From positions 1 through 59,589 of the forward strand of contig JAWUVZ010000009.1 of NCBI GenBank assembly GCA_034112105.1: a stretch of DNA of 59,589 nucleotides, written 5' to 3'. Shown piece after piece: positions 8,005 to 17,248 of the stretch. A program made the position numbers and the translations under genes. Under the pieces are notes generated by a model that was not told the DNA's origin, searched no databases, and saw only the letters and a program-made list of their open reading frames with translations. This stretch comes from Glaciecola sp034112105. Its GTDB lineage: Bacteria; Pseudomonadota; Gammaproteobacteria; Enterobacterales; Alteromonadaceae. Position 1 is the first letter of the stretch; every line of letters begins with the position of its first letter.

Positions 8005-9039
8005 TTAAAAATGGACAGCTACAGTTAATCCTTCAATCCAATAATTGGAGTCAGGCACTTTATCTAAGTCTATCAGGACTTTCAAGTAAGCGGGTTGTCC
8101 CTCAAAAGGAGAAACCAACTGCACAGGGAGCTTACTAACTAACTCAACTTCTTGGGACACGGTCCCTGTAAACTTTTTATTATCTGGGAGAACAACCATA
8201 ACCTTCGCGCCTGCCTTTGCAAAATCAAGGTGTTTAGGCTCTAAGAAGGCCACTATTCGAGGCGGTTTATTGTCGGCTAGCAAGGCTAACTGATCACCAA
8301 TTCGTACGCGTTGTCCTGCGACTACGTTAAGTTCAAGAAGACGCCCATCAAATGGTGCTTCTATTGTCATTTGGCTGCGGTTAACCTCTAATAAAACAAG
8401 CTCTTTTTGCAGAGCACGGCGTTGTTGCATTATTGGTCCGGCTTGCTCGCGCTCAGCTATTCGACTTTTAGCTTCATCAAAATCGATATATTGGTCGTTA
8501 ACTTGTTTATTTTGACCATTTACCATGCCTGTGATGCTTGCATAGTCAAGCTCTGAAATTTGTCCTTTATCCCTAAATGCTTTATACCGGTTTTGAATAT
8601 CTTTAACCTCAGCAAGACTATCTTTCGACTCGTTTATCGCATTTAAGTAAAGTATTTCAACCTGCGAAGGCTCAGCGCGAAGGCTATTAAGTTCGTCCTT
8701 AATAAAGCTTATTTGGGCGTCTAACTGACGACTAGAAATTGTAAGAATAGTTTGTGAGTGCAATATACGACTGCCTACTTTTACTCGTATTTCTTCAACA
8801 ACACCGTCCTCATGAGAAGATATTATTACGGGCATTGAGGTTAGAATAGCAGGTGCAATGATCAATACATTGCTTCGATAAAAATAATATGCAGCAACCA
8901 CCAATGGACTTAAAATCAATGCCAATATTAAAAACCAGCGAATACGATAACCCCCTCTCTTCGCAAGCCCATATCCTACTTTCATTCCATCATTGGATTG
9001 AGGATTTTTCTTTTTATCAAGATGAAACTTAACTTCCAT
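8005..9039 (-). CDS. HlyD-type membrane fusion protein
   Basis: 344 residues. One transmembrane helix (WFLILALILSPLVVAAYYFY, about 35-54) anchors it in the inner membrane after a basic cytoplasmic N-terminus. The first half of a biotinyl-lipoyl domain is at about 70-103, a coiled coil at about 105-222, the second lipoyl half (IEAPFDGRLLELNVVAGQRV) at 226-245, and a beta-barrel segment follows to the end. Such adaptors link inner-membrane machinery to the cell envelope. The gene begins 3 bp after the GT2 stop codon, so it is translationally coupled to it. No ABC transporter or outer-membrane channel is adjacent, so an Alg44-like role beside a polysaccharide synthase is more likely than drug efflux. 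Confidence 0.88.
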   Translation of the reverse strand: MEVKFHLDKKKNPQSNDGMKVGYGLAKRGGYRIRWFLILALILSPLVVAAYYFYRSNVLIIAPAILTSMPVIISSHEDGVVEEIRVKVGSRILHSQTILTISSRQLDAQISFIKDELNSLRAEPSQVEILYLNAINESKDSLAEVKDIQNRYKAFRDKGQISELDYASITGMVNGQNKQVNDQYIDFDEAKSRIAEREQAGPIMQQRRALQKELVLLEVNRSQMTIEAPFDGRLLELNVVAGQRVRIGDQLALLADNKPPRIVAFLEPKHLDFAKAGAKVMVVLPDNKKFTGTVSQEVELVSKLPVQLVSPFEGQPAYLKVLIDLDKVPDSNYWIEGLTVAVHF

Positions 9040-9042
9040 AAA

Positions 9043-10359
9043 TTAAAACCTTTTCCCTCGTTTAAGCACCCACCAGGGCGCCATAGTTGACTCTTCATGC
9101 CCTCTGCGGACAATCTCATTAAGCACGGCAAATGCGGATAGCAATATAGTAAAAAACTGATAAAACGGATATAACGGTAGCCAAATTGTCATCTTGATAT
9201 CTTGCATTGGTTTTTCGGATACCAGTCCTAAATAAACAATAAAGCATAATAATTCAAGGCTGAAATATAAGGTGTACAGCAATATAAACAATGCAGCAAC
9301 CCATGCGCTTGGGAAATTAAAGGATAAAAATATCGTATAGCCAAGAACAAGAAACGGCAGTAGTATATTCTGTATAACACTGTATGCCAGAGTAAAAATA
9401 AAATTCCCCCATCCCATCAGTTTTGGTGTAATACCTTTTTTGTGCTTTCGCATAAACAAAAAGAATAAGTCTCCGTCCCATCGCAAACGTTGTGACATAA
9501 AACCTTTAATTGTATGTGGTACATCAGTATGACCTACCGCATGTGGTGTAAATCCGAGTCTCGTTAATGGATAACGTCGTTTGTATTGTTTAAGCCGCAT
9601 TGTCAGGTCAAGATCTTCAGCGGTATGGGTATCCCAACCACCGACTTGTTTTAATATGGTCTTTCGAAACGCACCAAATGCACCTGAAATGTTATTAAGC
9701 ACCCCAAAGTTCGCCATACCTGTTTTAGCCGCTTGCATTGCTACCATGTATTCTATGGACTGCATTCGTGTCAGTAAATTAGTCGTCGAATTACGAACCC
9801 GCAATGCCCCCCCACTGGCAATAATTTCAGGAGTTTCAAATTGATAAATCATGTTAGAGACCATGTCATTATCGAACGAGGTATCTCCGTCAACATTAAA
9901 AACAAACTCATGAGATGACTTATCCAGGCCCGCATTAAGAGTCGATACACGACCACCGCGTTGCCATTTTGGGATTACCCTAACATCTCGGTTTGGTAAA
10001 TTAGCGTAACGTTTTGCTCCAGCCATTGCAGCAGTGTATGTTGCTATATTCTGACTTGCCCCATCTACAACTGCTAATATTTCTATGTTGCCAGGATATA
10101 ACTGCTCTGCCAGAGTATCAATTGTAATTCCAATGGTTTCCCCTTCGCTATAGCAGGTAATAATAATACTTACCGAAGGATAAGTAGTTAACACGATGTC
10201 TTTACGATTAAATCCCCAACGAAAAATACCGATCATGACAAGAATTAACAAAGGTAATTCCACAAGCACAAACATAGGGAATAACAGCAACCAAAGCTCA
10301 ACATGCTCCGTGAGCATTCCCCATAGATATTCTTGTAGACTGAAGCTAATCGATAGCAT
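9043..10359 (-). CDS. Processive-type family 2 glycosyltransferase (membrane polysaccharide synthase)
   Basis: 438 residues. N-terminal transmembrane segment about 20-46, catalytic GT-A domain about 60-300, and three or more C-terminal transmembrane segments at about 320-345, 352-380 and 395-415. The inverting GT2 motifs are complete: D99 (AVVDG), DGD 157-159, the base motif TAED 247-250, and the product-binding QRLRW at 290-294, equivalent to Q(Q/R)xRW of cellulose, hyaluronan and PgaC synthases. It should polymerise a beta-linked polysaccharide and extrude it through the inner membrane; the sugar cannot be read from sequence. There is no PilZ domain. Its start overlaps the upstream gene by 14 bp, indicating tight coupling. 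Confidence 0.92.
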   Translation of the reverse strand: MLSISFSLQEYLWGMLTEHVELWLLLFPMFVLVELPLLILVMIGIFRWGFNRKDIVLTTYPSVSIIITCYSEGETIGITIDTLAEQLYPGNIEILAVVDGASQNIATYTAAMAGAKRYANLPNRDVRVIPKWQRGGRVSTLNAGLDKSSHEFVFNVDGDTSFDNDMVSNMIYQFETPEIIASGGALRVRNSTTNLLTRMQSIEYMVAMQAAKTGMANFGVLNNISGAFGAFRKTILKQVGGWDTHTAEDLDLTMRLKQYKRRYPLTRLGFTPHAVGHTDVPHTIKGFMSQRLRWDGDLFFLFMRKHKKGITPKLMGWGNFIFTLAYSVIQNILLPFLVLGYTIFLSFNFPSAWVAALFILLYTLYFSLELLCFIVYLGLVSEKPMQDIKMTIWLPLYPFYQFFTILLSAFAVLNEIVRRGHEESTMAPWWVLKRGKRF

Positions 10360-11698
10360 AAATTATACTTAATTTATTTTCAAACCAAGCCTCTGCATTA
10401 TCGTTAATTTCGGCGTCTGGGAGATTCCAAGCAAAAACACTAAGTGCAAAATCTTCGTCTTGGATGCTTTCAGACAAACTGCCAATTTTTTCTTTTACTA
10501 TGTGCATGTGGTCAAGGTTAGTTTTTGGCAACAGAACAAGTAGCACGTCGTTACGATAAAGACAGCAGATGTCCGAGTCGCGGAATAGGCCATTTAAGCG
10601 ATCAGTAATTTGATTAACGAGATTATACATTTTTGCTTCACCGTGGCGATTTGCAAACTCGGTCAAATTAGGTAAGTAAAGGCCAAGAAGTAAATGCTGT
10701 TCTTTATGACGAATGGCCAAACGGTTTAACCAATCAACAATATTTACGAAATAGGTATTATTAACCTTCCCTTGAAGCCTAAGCTCGGGAGGGGGGATTT
10801 GTTTCCCATTACGTAGTATGTATTCTCCATGAAAACCCAGTTTGAACTCAAATAATTGTCTTACTGGAAGGTCAGAAGCCCCAGCTTTATTACCACAGCT
10901 AAAGCAGGCAGTTAAGGTATCTGATTCGACAAACTGATGAGCACAACTATTACATGAAAGTGACTCAAGAGGGCGGTCATAGTCCACCCCTATGTGTCGT
11001 AATTGAGTCAGGCAGTTTGAACACTCTAGCTTGCTTTTGCGTTTAAATTTATTTTGTTCGGCAACGTGCCCACAGGTGAAACAATGCAGTGATTGTTGTT
11101 CAGTGAGATCAATAGACTGACATGATGGACAAATTTCGACGTAGTTAAGATGGCCACCAGCACAACTGCCACAAATTCTGATGCGATCGAGCAAACTACC
11201 TTGTGTCAAAATATCTTCCTTTACTCTAGCCATCAAATAACGATCTGTAGAATTTAGATCAGGATATATTGCAGAAATAAGGGGATAAGAATAGATTGAA
11301 CTTTGGTTCACATCTTTGTATGGCAGTAATCGTCTAGATTTATCTAGCCCCAGCCAACCAACAACAGGATCAACATCATTCTTTATATTAATTAATTCAT
11401 AGCGATAATGGTGGTCATCTAGTGCTTCTTGAATTGATGTCGGCTCATAAAGTCCATCTGACAAAACTGAAGAATATTCACTAGAACTAACGACATATAT
11501 TCTCCAGCCCCAAAATCGACCTACAGCATGCAATTGCATGAGAATATCATCTTGTAGTAAAGCGGTTTGATTAATGATGACGCCACCAACAGGGGTCTCG
11601 GGCAAATCTTCTACCGAGTCACAATGTATCATTGTCTCTGGAAAATCCATGTGACTGCATGGCAATCCAATGAAACACACTTGCGTATTAATGGTCAC
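10346..11698 (-). CDS. TackOD1-like multi-zinc-ribbon protein with degenerate GGDEF-like domain
   Basis: 450 residues in three parts. Residues 1-150 form a receiver-like or unknown alpha/beta region. Residues 165-275 form a zinc-ribbon array with six CxxC pairs at 176/179, 190/193, 206/209, 226/229, 249/252 and 265/268, enough for three zinc sites; this pattern matches the TackOD1 (thaumarchaeal output domain 1) family as I recall it. Residues 312-440 look like a GGDEF fold, but the signature that should read GGDEF is YRNDV, so cyclase activity is unlikely. It is the first gene of an operon with the GT2 synthase and HlyD protein, suggesting a regulator or c-di-GMP/nucleotide sensor for polymer export. 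The function is not established. Confidence 0.8.
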   Translation of the reverse strand: MTINTQVCFIGLPCSHMDFPETMIHCDSVEDLPETPVGGVIINQTALLQDDILMQLHAVGRFWGWRIYVVSSSEYSSVLSDGLYEPTSIQEALDDHHYRYELINIKNDVDPVVGWLGLDKSRRLLPYKDVNQSSIYSYPLISAIYPDLNSTDRYLMARVKEDILTQGSLLDRIRICGSCAGGHLNYVEICPSCQSIDLTEQQSLHCFTCGHVAEQNKFKRKSKLECSNCLTQLRHIGVDYDRPLESLSCNSCAHQFVESDTLTACFSCGNKAGASDLPVRQLFEFKLGFHGEYILRNGKQIPPPELRLQGKVNNTYFVNIVDWLNRLAIRHKEQHLLLGLYLPNLTEFANRHGEAKMYNLVNQITDRLNGLFRDSDICCLYRNDVLLVLLPKTNLDHMHIVKEKIGSLSESIQDEDFALSVFAWNLPDAEINDNAEAWFENKLSIIYAID

Positions 11699-11968
11699 TG
11701 AAACTCTCTCTTAATTTACTGGTCAAACCGAGGCAATGAAATAAAAAGGCTCATCGCTGACTTTAAATATGTTTTTTTATAGTATACCAGAAAGTGACAC
11801 CTCAATTTTTATATAAAGTGAATGATTTTTTTAAATTTTAGAGATTAAAATCATCATACCTACTTACCATTAGAGATGCCCACATTAATGAAATAGATAA
11901 ATTAAGCATCATATGCCAATGCGACGATTACCTTTGGCTTTTTATAATCACCCCATACTCTCAAACGC

Positions 11969-13636
11969 TTACAAAATAGCGGGCAAATTCAAGCCTTTTT
12001 CGCGAGCACAATCAATGGCTTCCTCATAGCCGGCATCGGCATGACGCATAACACCAGTGGCAGGATCGTTCCAAAGAACACGTTCTAATTTAGCTGCTGC
12101 TTCATCAGTCCCGTCCGCTACAATTACCATTCCAGCATGCTGAGAAAATCCCATGCCTACTCCTCCGCCGTGGTGCAAACTAACCCAAGTAGCCCCGGAG
12201 GCAGTATTCAATAGCGCGTTTAAGAGCGGCCAATCAGATACCGCGCTAGAGCCATCCTTCATTGCTTCGGTCTCTCTATTTGGACTGGCAACTGAGCCGC
12301 TATCTAAGTGGTCGCGTCCAATAACTATTGGCGCGCTGAGTTCGCCATTCTTTACCATTTCGTTAAACGCCAACCCTAAACGGTGTCTTTCACCAAGACC
12401 TACCCAGCAAATACGAGCTGGTAAACCTTGAAATGCGATACGTTCCTTTGCCATGTCTAGCCATTGGTGAAGATGAACGTTGTCAGGCAGTAGCTCTTTT
12501 ACTTTTTGGTCGGTTTTGTAGATATCTTCGGGATCGCCAGACAATGCGACCCAGCGAAATGGTCCAATACCTCGACAAAATAAGGGCCTAATATAGGCTG
12601 GAACAAAACCAGGGAAGTTAAAGGCTTCTTTTAATCCTTCTTGCAACGCAACTTGGCGTATGTTGTTTCCATAGTCTAGTGTTGGAATACCTTGGTCCCA
12701 AAAATCTAACATTGCTTGAACTTGAATTCGCATCGATGCCCGTGCTGCTTTTTCAACTTCTTTGGGGTTTGATATGCGCTTTTCTTTCCATTCTGCTAAC
12801 GTCCACCCTAAAGGCAAGTAGCCATTGATAGGATCATGTGCTGATGTTTGGTCCGTTACAATATCAGGGCGCACGCCGCGCCTAACTAATTCAGGAAATA
12901 TTTCGGCTGCATTACCACACAACCCTACGGTCTTTGCTTCACCCGCTTCTGTCCAGCGGTTAATCATCTCCAACGCTTCATCTAAGGTGTCTGCTTTCTC
13001 GTCCACGTAGCGCGTGCGTAGACGAAAGTCGATGCTTTGTGGATCGCATTCAACGGTTAGGCAGCATGCACCAGCCATAGCCGCTGCCAGCGGCTGTGCG
13101 CCGCCCATTCCACCTAATCCGGCGGTCAATATCCATTTACCTTTTAAATTACCTCCATAGTGTTGACGACCCGCTTCAACAAACGTTTCATAGGTTCCTT
13201 GTACAATGCCTTGTGTGCCTATGTAGATCCATGAGCCTGCTGTCATTTGGCCATACATCATAAGCCCTTTTTTATCGAGTTCGTTGAAGTGATCCCAATT
13301 TGCCCAATGCGGCACAATATTTGAGTTTGCAATCAATACTCTAGGCGCATTTGGGTGGGTACGAAAAACGCCCACTGGCTTGCCTGATTGCACTAAAAGT
13401 GTTTCTTCTTCGGTTAAGGTTTTTAAGGTATCAGCAATGGCATCAAAATCCTTCCAGGTTCTGGCCGCTTTACCTATGCCACCATACACGACCAATTCAT
13501 CCGGGTTTTCTGCTACCTCACGATCTAAATTATTATGCAGCATTCTATATGCCGCTTCGGTTGACCAACTGCGGCAGGTTAGTTTATTGCCGGTAGGGCT
13601 TTTAATGTCTCTGGCTTTTTTTATTCCAGTATTCAT
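11969..13636 (-). CDS. hutU: Urocanate hydratase
   Basis: 555 residues, the normal family length. It converts urocanate to imidazolonepropionate using tightly bound NAD+ (second step of histidine breakdown). Recognisable blocks include GKPVGVFRTHPNAPRVLIAN, the glycine-rich ILTAGLGGMGGAQPLAAAMA at about 170-190, TDQTSAHDPINGYLP, and VGLGERHRLGLAFNEMV. The stretch LPARICWVGLGERHR carries the conserved active-site Cys. It is last in the hutI-hutH-hutG-hutU operon, 9 bp after hutG. No frameshift or missing motif was seen. Confidence 0.97.
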   Translation of the reverse strand: MNTGIKKARDIKSPTGNKLTCRSWSTEAAYRMLHNNLDREVAENPDELVVYGGIGKAARTWKDFDAIADTLKTLTEEETLLVQSGKPVGVFRTHPNAPRVLIANSNIVPHWANWDHFNELDKKGLMMYGQMTAGSWIYIGTQGIVQGTYETFVEAGRQHYGGNLKGKWILTAGLGGMGGAQPLAAAMAGACCLTVECDPQSIDFRLRTRYVDEKADTLDEALEMINRWTEAGEAKTVGLCGNAAEIFPELVRRGVRPDIVTDQTSAHDPINGYLPLGWTLAEWKEKRISNPKEVEKAARASMRIQVQAMLDFWDQGIPTLDYGNNIRQVALQEGLKEAFNFPGFVPAYIRPLFCRGIGPFRWVALSGDPEDIYKTDQKVKELLPDNVHLHQWLDMAKERIAFQGLPARICWVGLGERHRLGLAFNEMVKNGELSAPIVIGRDHLDSGSVASPNRETEAMKDGSSAVSDWPLLNALLNTASGATWVSLHHGGGVGMGFSQHAGMVIVADGTDEAAAKLERVLWNDPATGVMRHADAGYEEAIDCAREKGLNLPAIL

Positions 13637-13645
13637 GTTGGTCTC

Positions 13646-14437
13646 CTATAGAGTCGTTGACATAAGATGGTTAATTTCATGGAGTATTTTTTGCAACACT
13701 TTGCGAAGCTCGTTAGCCTTAAATGCTGAATAAACGAAAGGTGGTTTTTCAGACTCCAGATATCGATGCTGAGCTAATTCCATCTGGAATGCATGCACGT
13801 TGTCATCAGGGTGCCCGTAATGTCGAGTTGTCCAACCTCCTTTAAAACGTCCATTGACCACATGACGATATTCAGGAAAGCACGCGCATGCTTGCTCAAT
13901 GATGTTGGTTATTTTTGTGTCGCAACTTTCACCACTGTTGTCTCCCATGTTTAAGTCAGGTAACTGATCATCAAATAAAAAGGGAATTTCGGAACGGATG
14001 GAGTGACAATCATATAAGAAAACGTGACCATGAATTGCCTTTAGTCTTTTAATTTCATTTTTTAAATGGTCATGATAAACACGGTGGAATTGTTCAATCC
14101 TCAACTCTATATCTGCAGTAGATGGCGGTATATCCCAAATAGGTAAATTATCAAATGAACTCAATGGCACTAAGTCAGTGGTATTTTGTCCCGGATAGAG
14201 ACTCGTGCCTTGTGGATCTCTGTTAGCGTCAATTACATATCGGCTAAAATTAGCTTTCACGATGGTTACATCGTCCAATAAGCCTTCATACAGTTCGGGA
14301 ATATGCCAGTCGGTATCTAGTAGCTGGCGTCCTAATGGATTTAAGTTAGCCCAAATCGCGTCAGGCACATATTGGCCTGAATGGGGTTGGCCTAAGATAA
14401 TTGGACTGCTGCCTTGAATTACGGATACTGGATTCAT
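13646..14437 (-). CDS. hutG: N-formylglutamate deformylase
   Basis: 263 residues. It hydrolyses N-formyl-L-glutamate to glutamate and formate, the last step of the five-enzyme hut route. Family features are ILGQPHSGQYVPDAIW near the N-terminus, the metal-binding DTDWHIPELYEG, VIDANRDPQGTSLYPGQNTT, YDCHSIRSEIPFLFD and HPDDNVHAFQMELAQHRYL. Its start codon overlaps the hutH stop by 4 bp (ATGA), so the two are translationally coupled. Presence of hutF upstream fits this deformylase, rather than a formimidoylglutamase, as the terminal enzyme. Confidence 0.96.
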   Translation of the reverse strand: MNPVSVIQGSSPIILGQPHSGQYVPDAIWANLNPLGRQLLDTDWHIPELYEGLLDDVTIVKANFSRYVIDANRDPQGTSLYPGQNTTDLVPLSSFDNLPIWDIPPSTADIELRIEQFHRVYHDHLKNEIKRLKAIHGHVFLYDCHSIRSEIPFLFDDQLPDLNMGDNSGESCDTKITNIIEQACACFPEYRHVVNGRFKGGWTTRHYGHPDDNVHAFQMELAQHRYLESEKPPFVYSAFKANELRKVLQKILHEINHLMSTTL

Positions 14438-15966
14438 ACTGCAATCTCAATTGCGCTTAGGCCCTCATCAATATGCAAAAATTCGCTATCATCGCTTAAT
14501 AAGTTTGCCAGTGCTGTGATGTCAGAACTGACCATGCGGTCGTCAGTAAGCGCTGGGCAAAACTGTCTAATTTGACTAATTATACGCTGTAGTTTATCGC
14601 TCGTTTTTAGTGGGCTACGCAGCTCAATTCCCTGGCAAGCTGCCATCGCTTCGATGCCCAAAATGGCGGCCAAATTTTCGTTCATTTCAAGTAATCTGCG
14701 CGCTGCATGGCATGCCATTGACACGTGATCTTCTTGATTTGCAGATGTCGGGGTAGAATCAATGGATCGTGGATTAGCTAGCGACTTATTTTCGCTCATC
14801 AACGCGGCTGAAGTTACCTCAGCGATCATCAATCCTGATTTTAATCCCGGATCGGGAGCTAAAAACGCAGGCAAGCCAAAACTCAATGCAGGGTCTACAA
14901 GCAGTGCCACTCGGCGCTGAGAAATGCAGCCTATTTCTGAAATTGCGATGGCGATTTGATCAGCCACCAATGCAACGGGTTCGGCATGAAAGTTACCACC
15001 AGAGACAATGCTACCATCAGAGAGTACAAGTGGATTGTCGGTTGCGGCGTTGGCCTCTATTTGTAAAACTTTTCCTGCATGTTGTAATTGATCTAGGCAC
15101 GCGCCAATTACCTGTGGGGCACATCGCAAACAATATGGATCTTGGACTCTTTCATCGCCGGTCAGGTGACTTTTGGTGATCTGTGAGCCGTCTAATAGTT
15201 CACGCAGTCTGCGTGCGCTCTGAATTTGCCCCAAATGGCCTCGTAGCTGGTGGATTTCATCATGAAACGGTGCGCTAGAACCCATCGCTGCATCCATCGA
15301 CAATGCAGCGGTTGTAATGGATGTTTTAGCTAACCTCCAGGCGGAGAAAAAGCCAACCAGCGCTAGTGCTGTAGACGCTTGCGTTCCATTTAATAGTGCT
15401 AGTCCTTCTTTTGCTTGAAGCTCAATTGGTAGCATTCCGCTATCTTTTAGTGCCTGAGCAGCAGGCATAAGTTGCCCATGATAGAACACATCACCCTCAC
15501 CAATTAGTGTGGCTGCCATATGCGCGAGTGGGGCTAAGTCACCTGAAGCACCCACTGAACCTTTAGCGGGAATAACCGGGATAATGCCAGCTTTGACGAG
15601 ATTTTGTAGCTGTTCGATAACAACGGGTCTAACGCCAGATACACCTCGTCCAAGCGATAAGCATTTTAAAGCCATCATTAAACGGACAATATTTATTGCT
15701 AATGGCTCACCAAAGCCCGCGCAGTGTGAACGCACCAAATTGCGTTGAAGAGTGACTAAGTTCTCATCATCTATTCTGACTGATGCGAGTTTTCCGAAGC
15801 CAGTATTAACACCATATATAGTTTCGTTGCTTTTAATACGATCAATTAGCCTTTGCTGTCCTTGTCTCACCGCAACAAAAGCACTTTCATTCAATTCAAA
15901 GTTGGCGCCACTTCTATATAGTAGTTCTAATTCGTTTAATGTAGTTTTTCCGGGGTTAAGTATCAT
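14434..15966 (-). CDS. hutH: Histidine ammonia-lyase
   Basis: 510 residues. It deaminates L-histidine non-oxidatively to urocanate. The autocatalytic MIO cofactor triad is Ala140-Ser141-Gly142 in GSVGASGDLAPLAHM. Other family blocks are YGVNTGFGKLASVRI, LLNGTQASTALALVG, VQDPYCLRCAPQVIGA and DNPLVLSDGSIVSGGNFHAE. Start and stop overlap hutI and hutG by 4 bp each, so the operon is translated as a coupled unit. Complete, with no unusual features. Confidence 0.97.
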   Translation of the reverse strand: MILNPGKTTLNELELLYRSGANFELNESAFVAVRQGQQRLIDRIKSNETIYGVNTGFGKLASVRIDDENLVTLQRNLVRSHCAGFGEPLAINIVRLMMALKCLSLGRGVSGVRPVVIEQLQNLVKAGIIPVIPAKGSVGASGDLAPLAHMAATLIGEGDVFYHGQLMPAAQALKDSGMLPIELQAKEGLALLNGTQASTALALVGFFSAWRLAKTSITTAALSMDAAMGSSAPFHDEIHQLRGHLGQIQSARRLRELLDGSQITKSHLTGDERVQDPYCLRCAPQVIGACLDQLQHAGKVLQIEANAATDNPLVLSDGSIVSGGNFHAEPVALVADQIAIAISEIGCISQRRVALLVDPALSFGLPAFLAPDPGLKSGLMIAEVTSAALMSENKSLANPRSIDSTPTSANQEDHVSMACHAARRLLEMNENLAAILGIEAMAACQGIELRSPLKTSDKLQRIISQIRQFCPALTDDRMVSSDITALANLLSDDSEFLHIDEGLSAIEIAV

Positions 15967-17180
15967 CTTGATTCGTTCTCCAGCGCATAAATACGTTTAT
16001 TTAAAGGACGGCCGCCTATCCAATAAGCTAATTCAGCAGGATGATTTACGTCCCATACTGCTAGTTCTGCAAGTGCTTCTGGTGCAATAACACCGTATTG
16101 CTGCGACATGCCCAATGCTTTCGCAGCGTTCCGCGTAACTCCAGCCAATGCTTCTTCTGGTGTCATTGAAAACATCGTACATGCCATATTCATCGCAATG
16201 AGAAGAGAGGAAAGTGGCGAGCTTCCGGGGTTACAATCAGTTGCAATAGCAATATCTACGCCGCATTCACGGAGACTGTCGAGTGGCGGTAGCTTAGTTT
16301 CTTTTAGCGTGTAATACGCTCCAGGTAATAGAACAGCAACAGCACCAGAGTCTGCAAATGCGGGAACATCAGCAGGGGATAAGTATTCCAAATGGTCTGC
16401 CGAAAGTCCTTTATACTTCGCCGCAAGTAGAGCCCCTTTCTGATCGGTTAATTGCTCAGCGTGAAGCTTAACTCGAATATTCAGTGATTTGGCTTCTTCA
16501 AATAAGCGTTCAATTTGGGCTGGCGAAAATGCAATGTCTTCACAAAAGCCATCTACGGCGTCGATCAATCCTTCTTCAACACCGAGGCGCAAACCAGGAA
16601 TTGCCACTTCTTCGATATATTGATCAGCTCTTGACTGATATTCAGGCGGGATGGCATGCGCGGCTAACCAAGTAGTAACGATTTTAATTGGGCGCAACGT
16701 AGCAAGCTTTCTTGCAATCCTTAGCATCCGCAGCTCATCTTCAATGGTCAGTCCGTAGCCAGATTTAATCTCAACCACGGCAACGCCATCCTCAATAAGA
16801 CTGTCTAGTCGCCTCAGGGCATCGTTAAGTAGAGTCTCATCGGTGGCACTTCTAGTCGCTAGGACTGTGGAGACGATACCGCCACCATTTCGGGCAATTT
16901 CTTGATAACTTGCACCATTTAGTCTGGCTTCAAATTCTTGTGCCCGTGAACCGCCGAATACCAGGTGGGTATGGCAATCCAGCAATGCTGGAGTGACTAA
17001 CCGACCACCTAGGTCTTCGAAGCGCATGTCGGCATAATGATCTGGCAAGTTTCCAGCTTTGCCAACCCAAGCAATAGATTTGTTAATAACAACTAAGCTT
17101 GCGTCATTGACCAGACCATAAGGCTGTTCACCCTTAAGCATGGTGGCGACGGAACAGTTTGTGTAGATGATATCTTGCAT
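15963..17180 (-). CDS. hutI: Imidazolonepropionase
   Basis: 405 residues. A metal-dependent amidohydrolase that opens 4-imidazolone-5-propionate to formimidoylglutamate (third hut step). Metal-binding HTHLVFGGSRAQEFEARL lies near residue 70; VEIKSGYGL, KLHAEQLTDQKGA and ATDCNPGSSPLSS follow as in the family. It is the first gene of the minus-strand hut operon, and its ATG is 69 bp from that of divergent hutF. A single dyad in the shared 68-bp region probably controls both directions. Confidence 0.96.
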   Translation of the reverse strand: MQDIIYTNCSVATMLKGEQPYGLVNDASLVVINKSIAWVGKAGNLPDHYADMRFEDLGGRLVTPALLDCHTHLVFGGSRAQEFEARLNGASYQEIARNGGGIVSTVLATRSATDETLLNDALRRLDSLIEDGVAVVEIKSGYGLTIEDELRMLRIARKLATLRPIKIVTTWLAAHAIPPEYQSRADQYIEEVAIPGLRLGVEEGLIDAVDGFCEDIAFSPAQIERLFEEAKSLNIRVKLHAEQLTDQKGALLAAKYKGLSADHLEYLSPADVPAFADSGAVAVLLPGAYYTLKETKLPPLDSLRECGVDIAIATDCNPGSSPLSSLLIAMNMACTMFSMTPEEALAGVTRNAAKALGMSQQYGVIAPEALAELAVWDVNHPAELAYWIGGRPLNKRIYALENESR

Positions 17181-17210
17181 TAATAGCCTTGTTAAATTGC
17201 TGTTAATTGA

Positions 17211-17230
17211 TATTATGTATGCACATAATA
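17211..17230. promoter_or_regulatory. Candidate HutC operator
   Basis: Perfect inverted repeat TATTATGT - ATGC - ACATAATA in the 68-bp hutI/hutF divergent region, ending 18 bp before the hutF ATG. HutC of the GntR family is encoded downstream and is known to repress hut genes with urocanate as inducer; binding to this exact dyad is inference. Confidence 0.65.
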
Positions 17231-17248
17231 TATTTTAGGCGAGTTTGA

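Noticed and set aside
10346..11698. Active diguanylate cyclase assignment for the zinc-ribbon protein
   Set aside because: The signature position reads YRNDV instead of GGDEF/GGEEF, so enzymatic activity is not supported.
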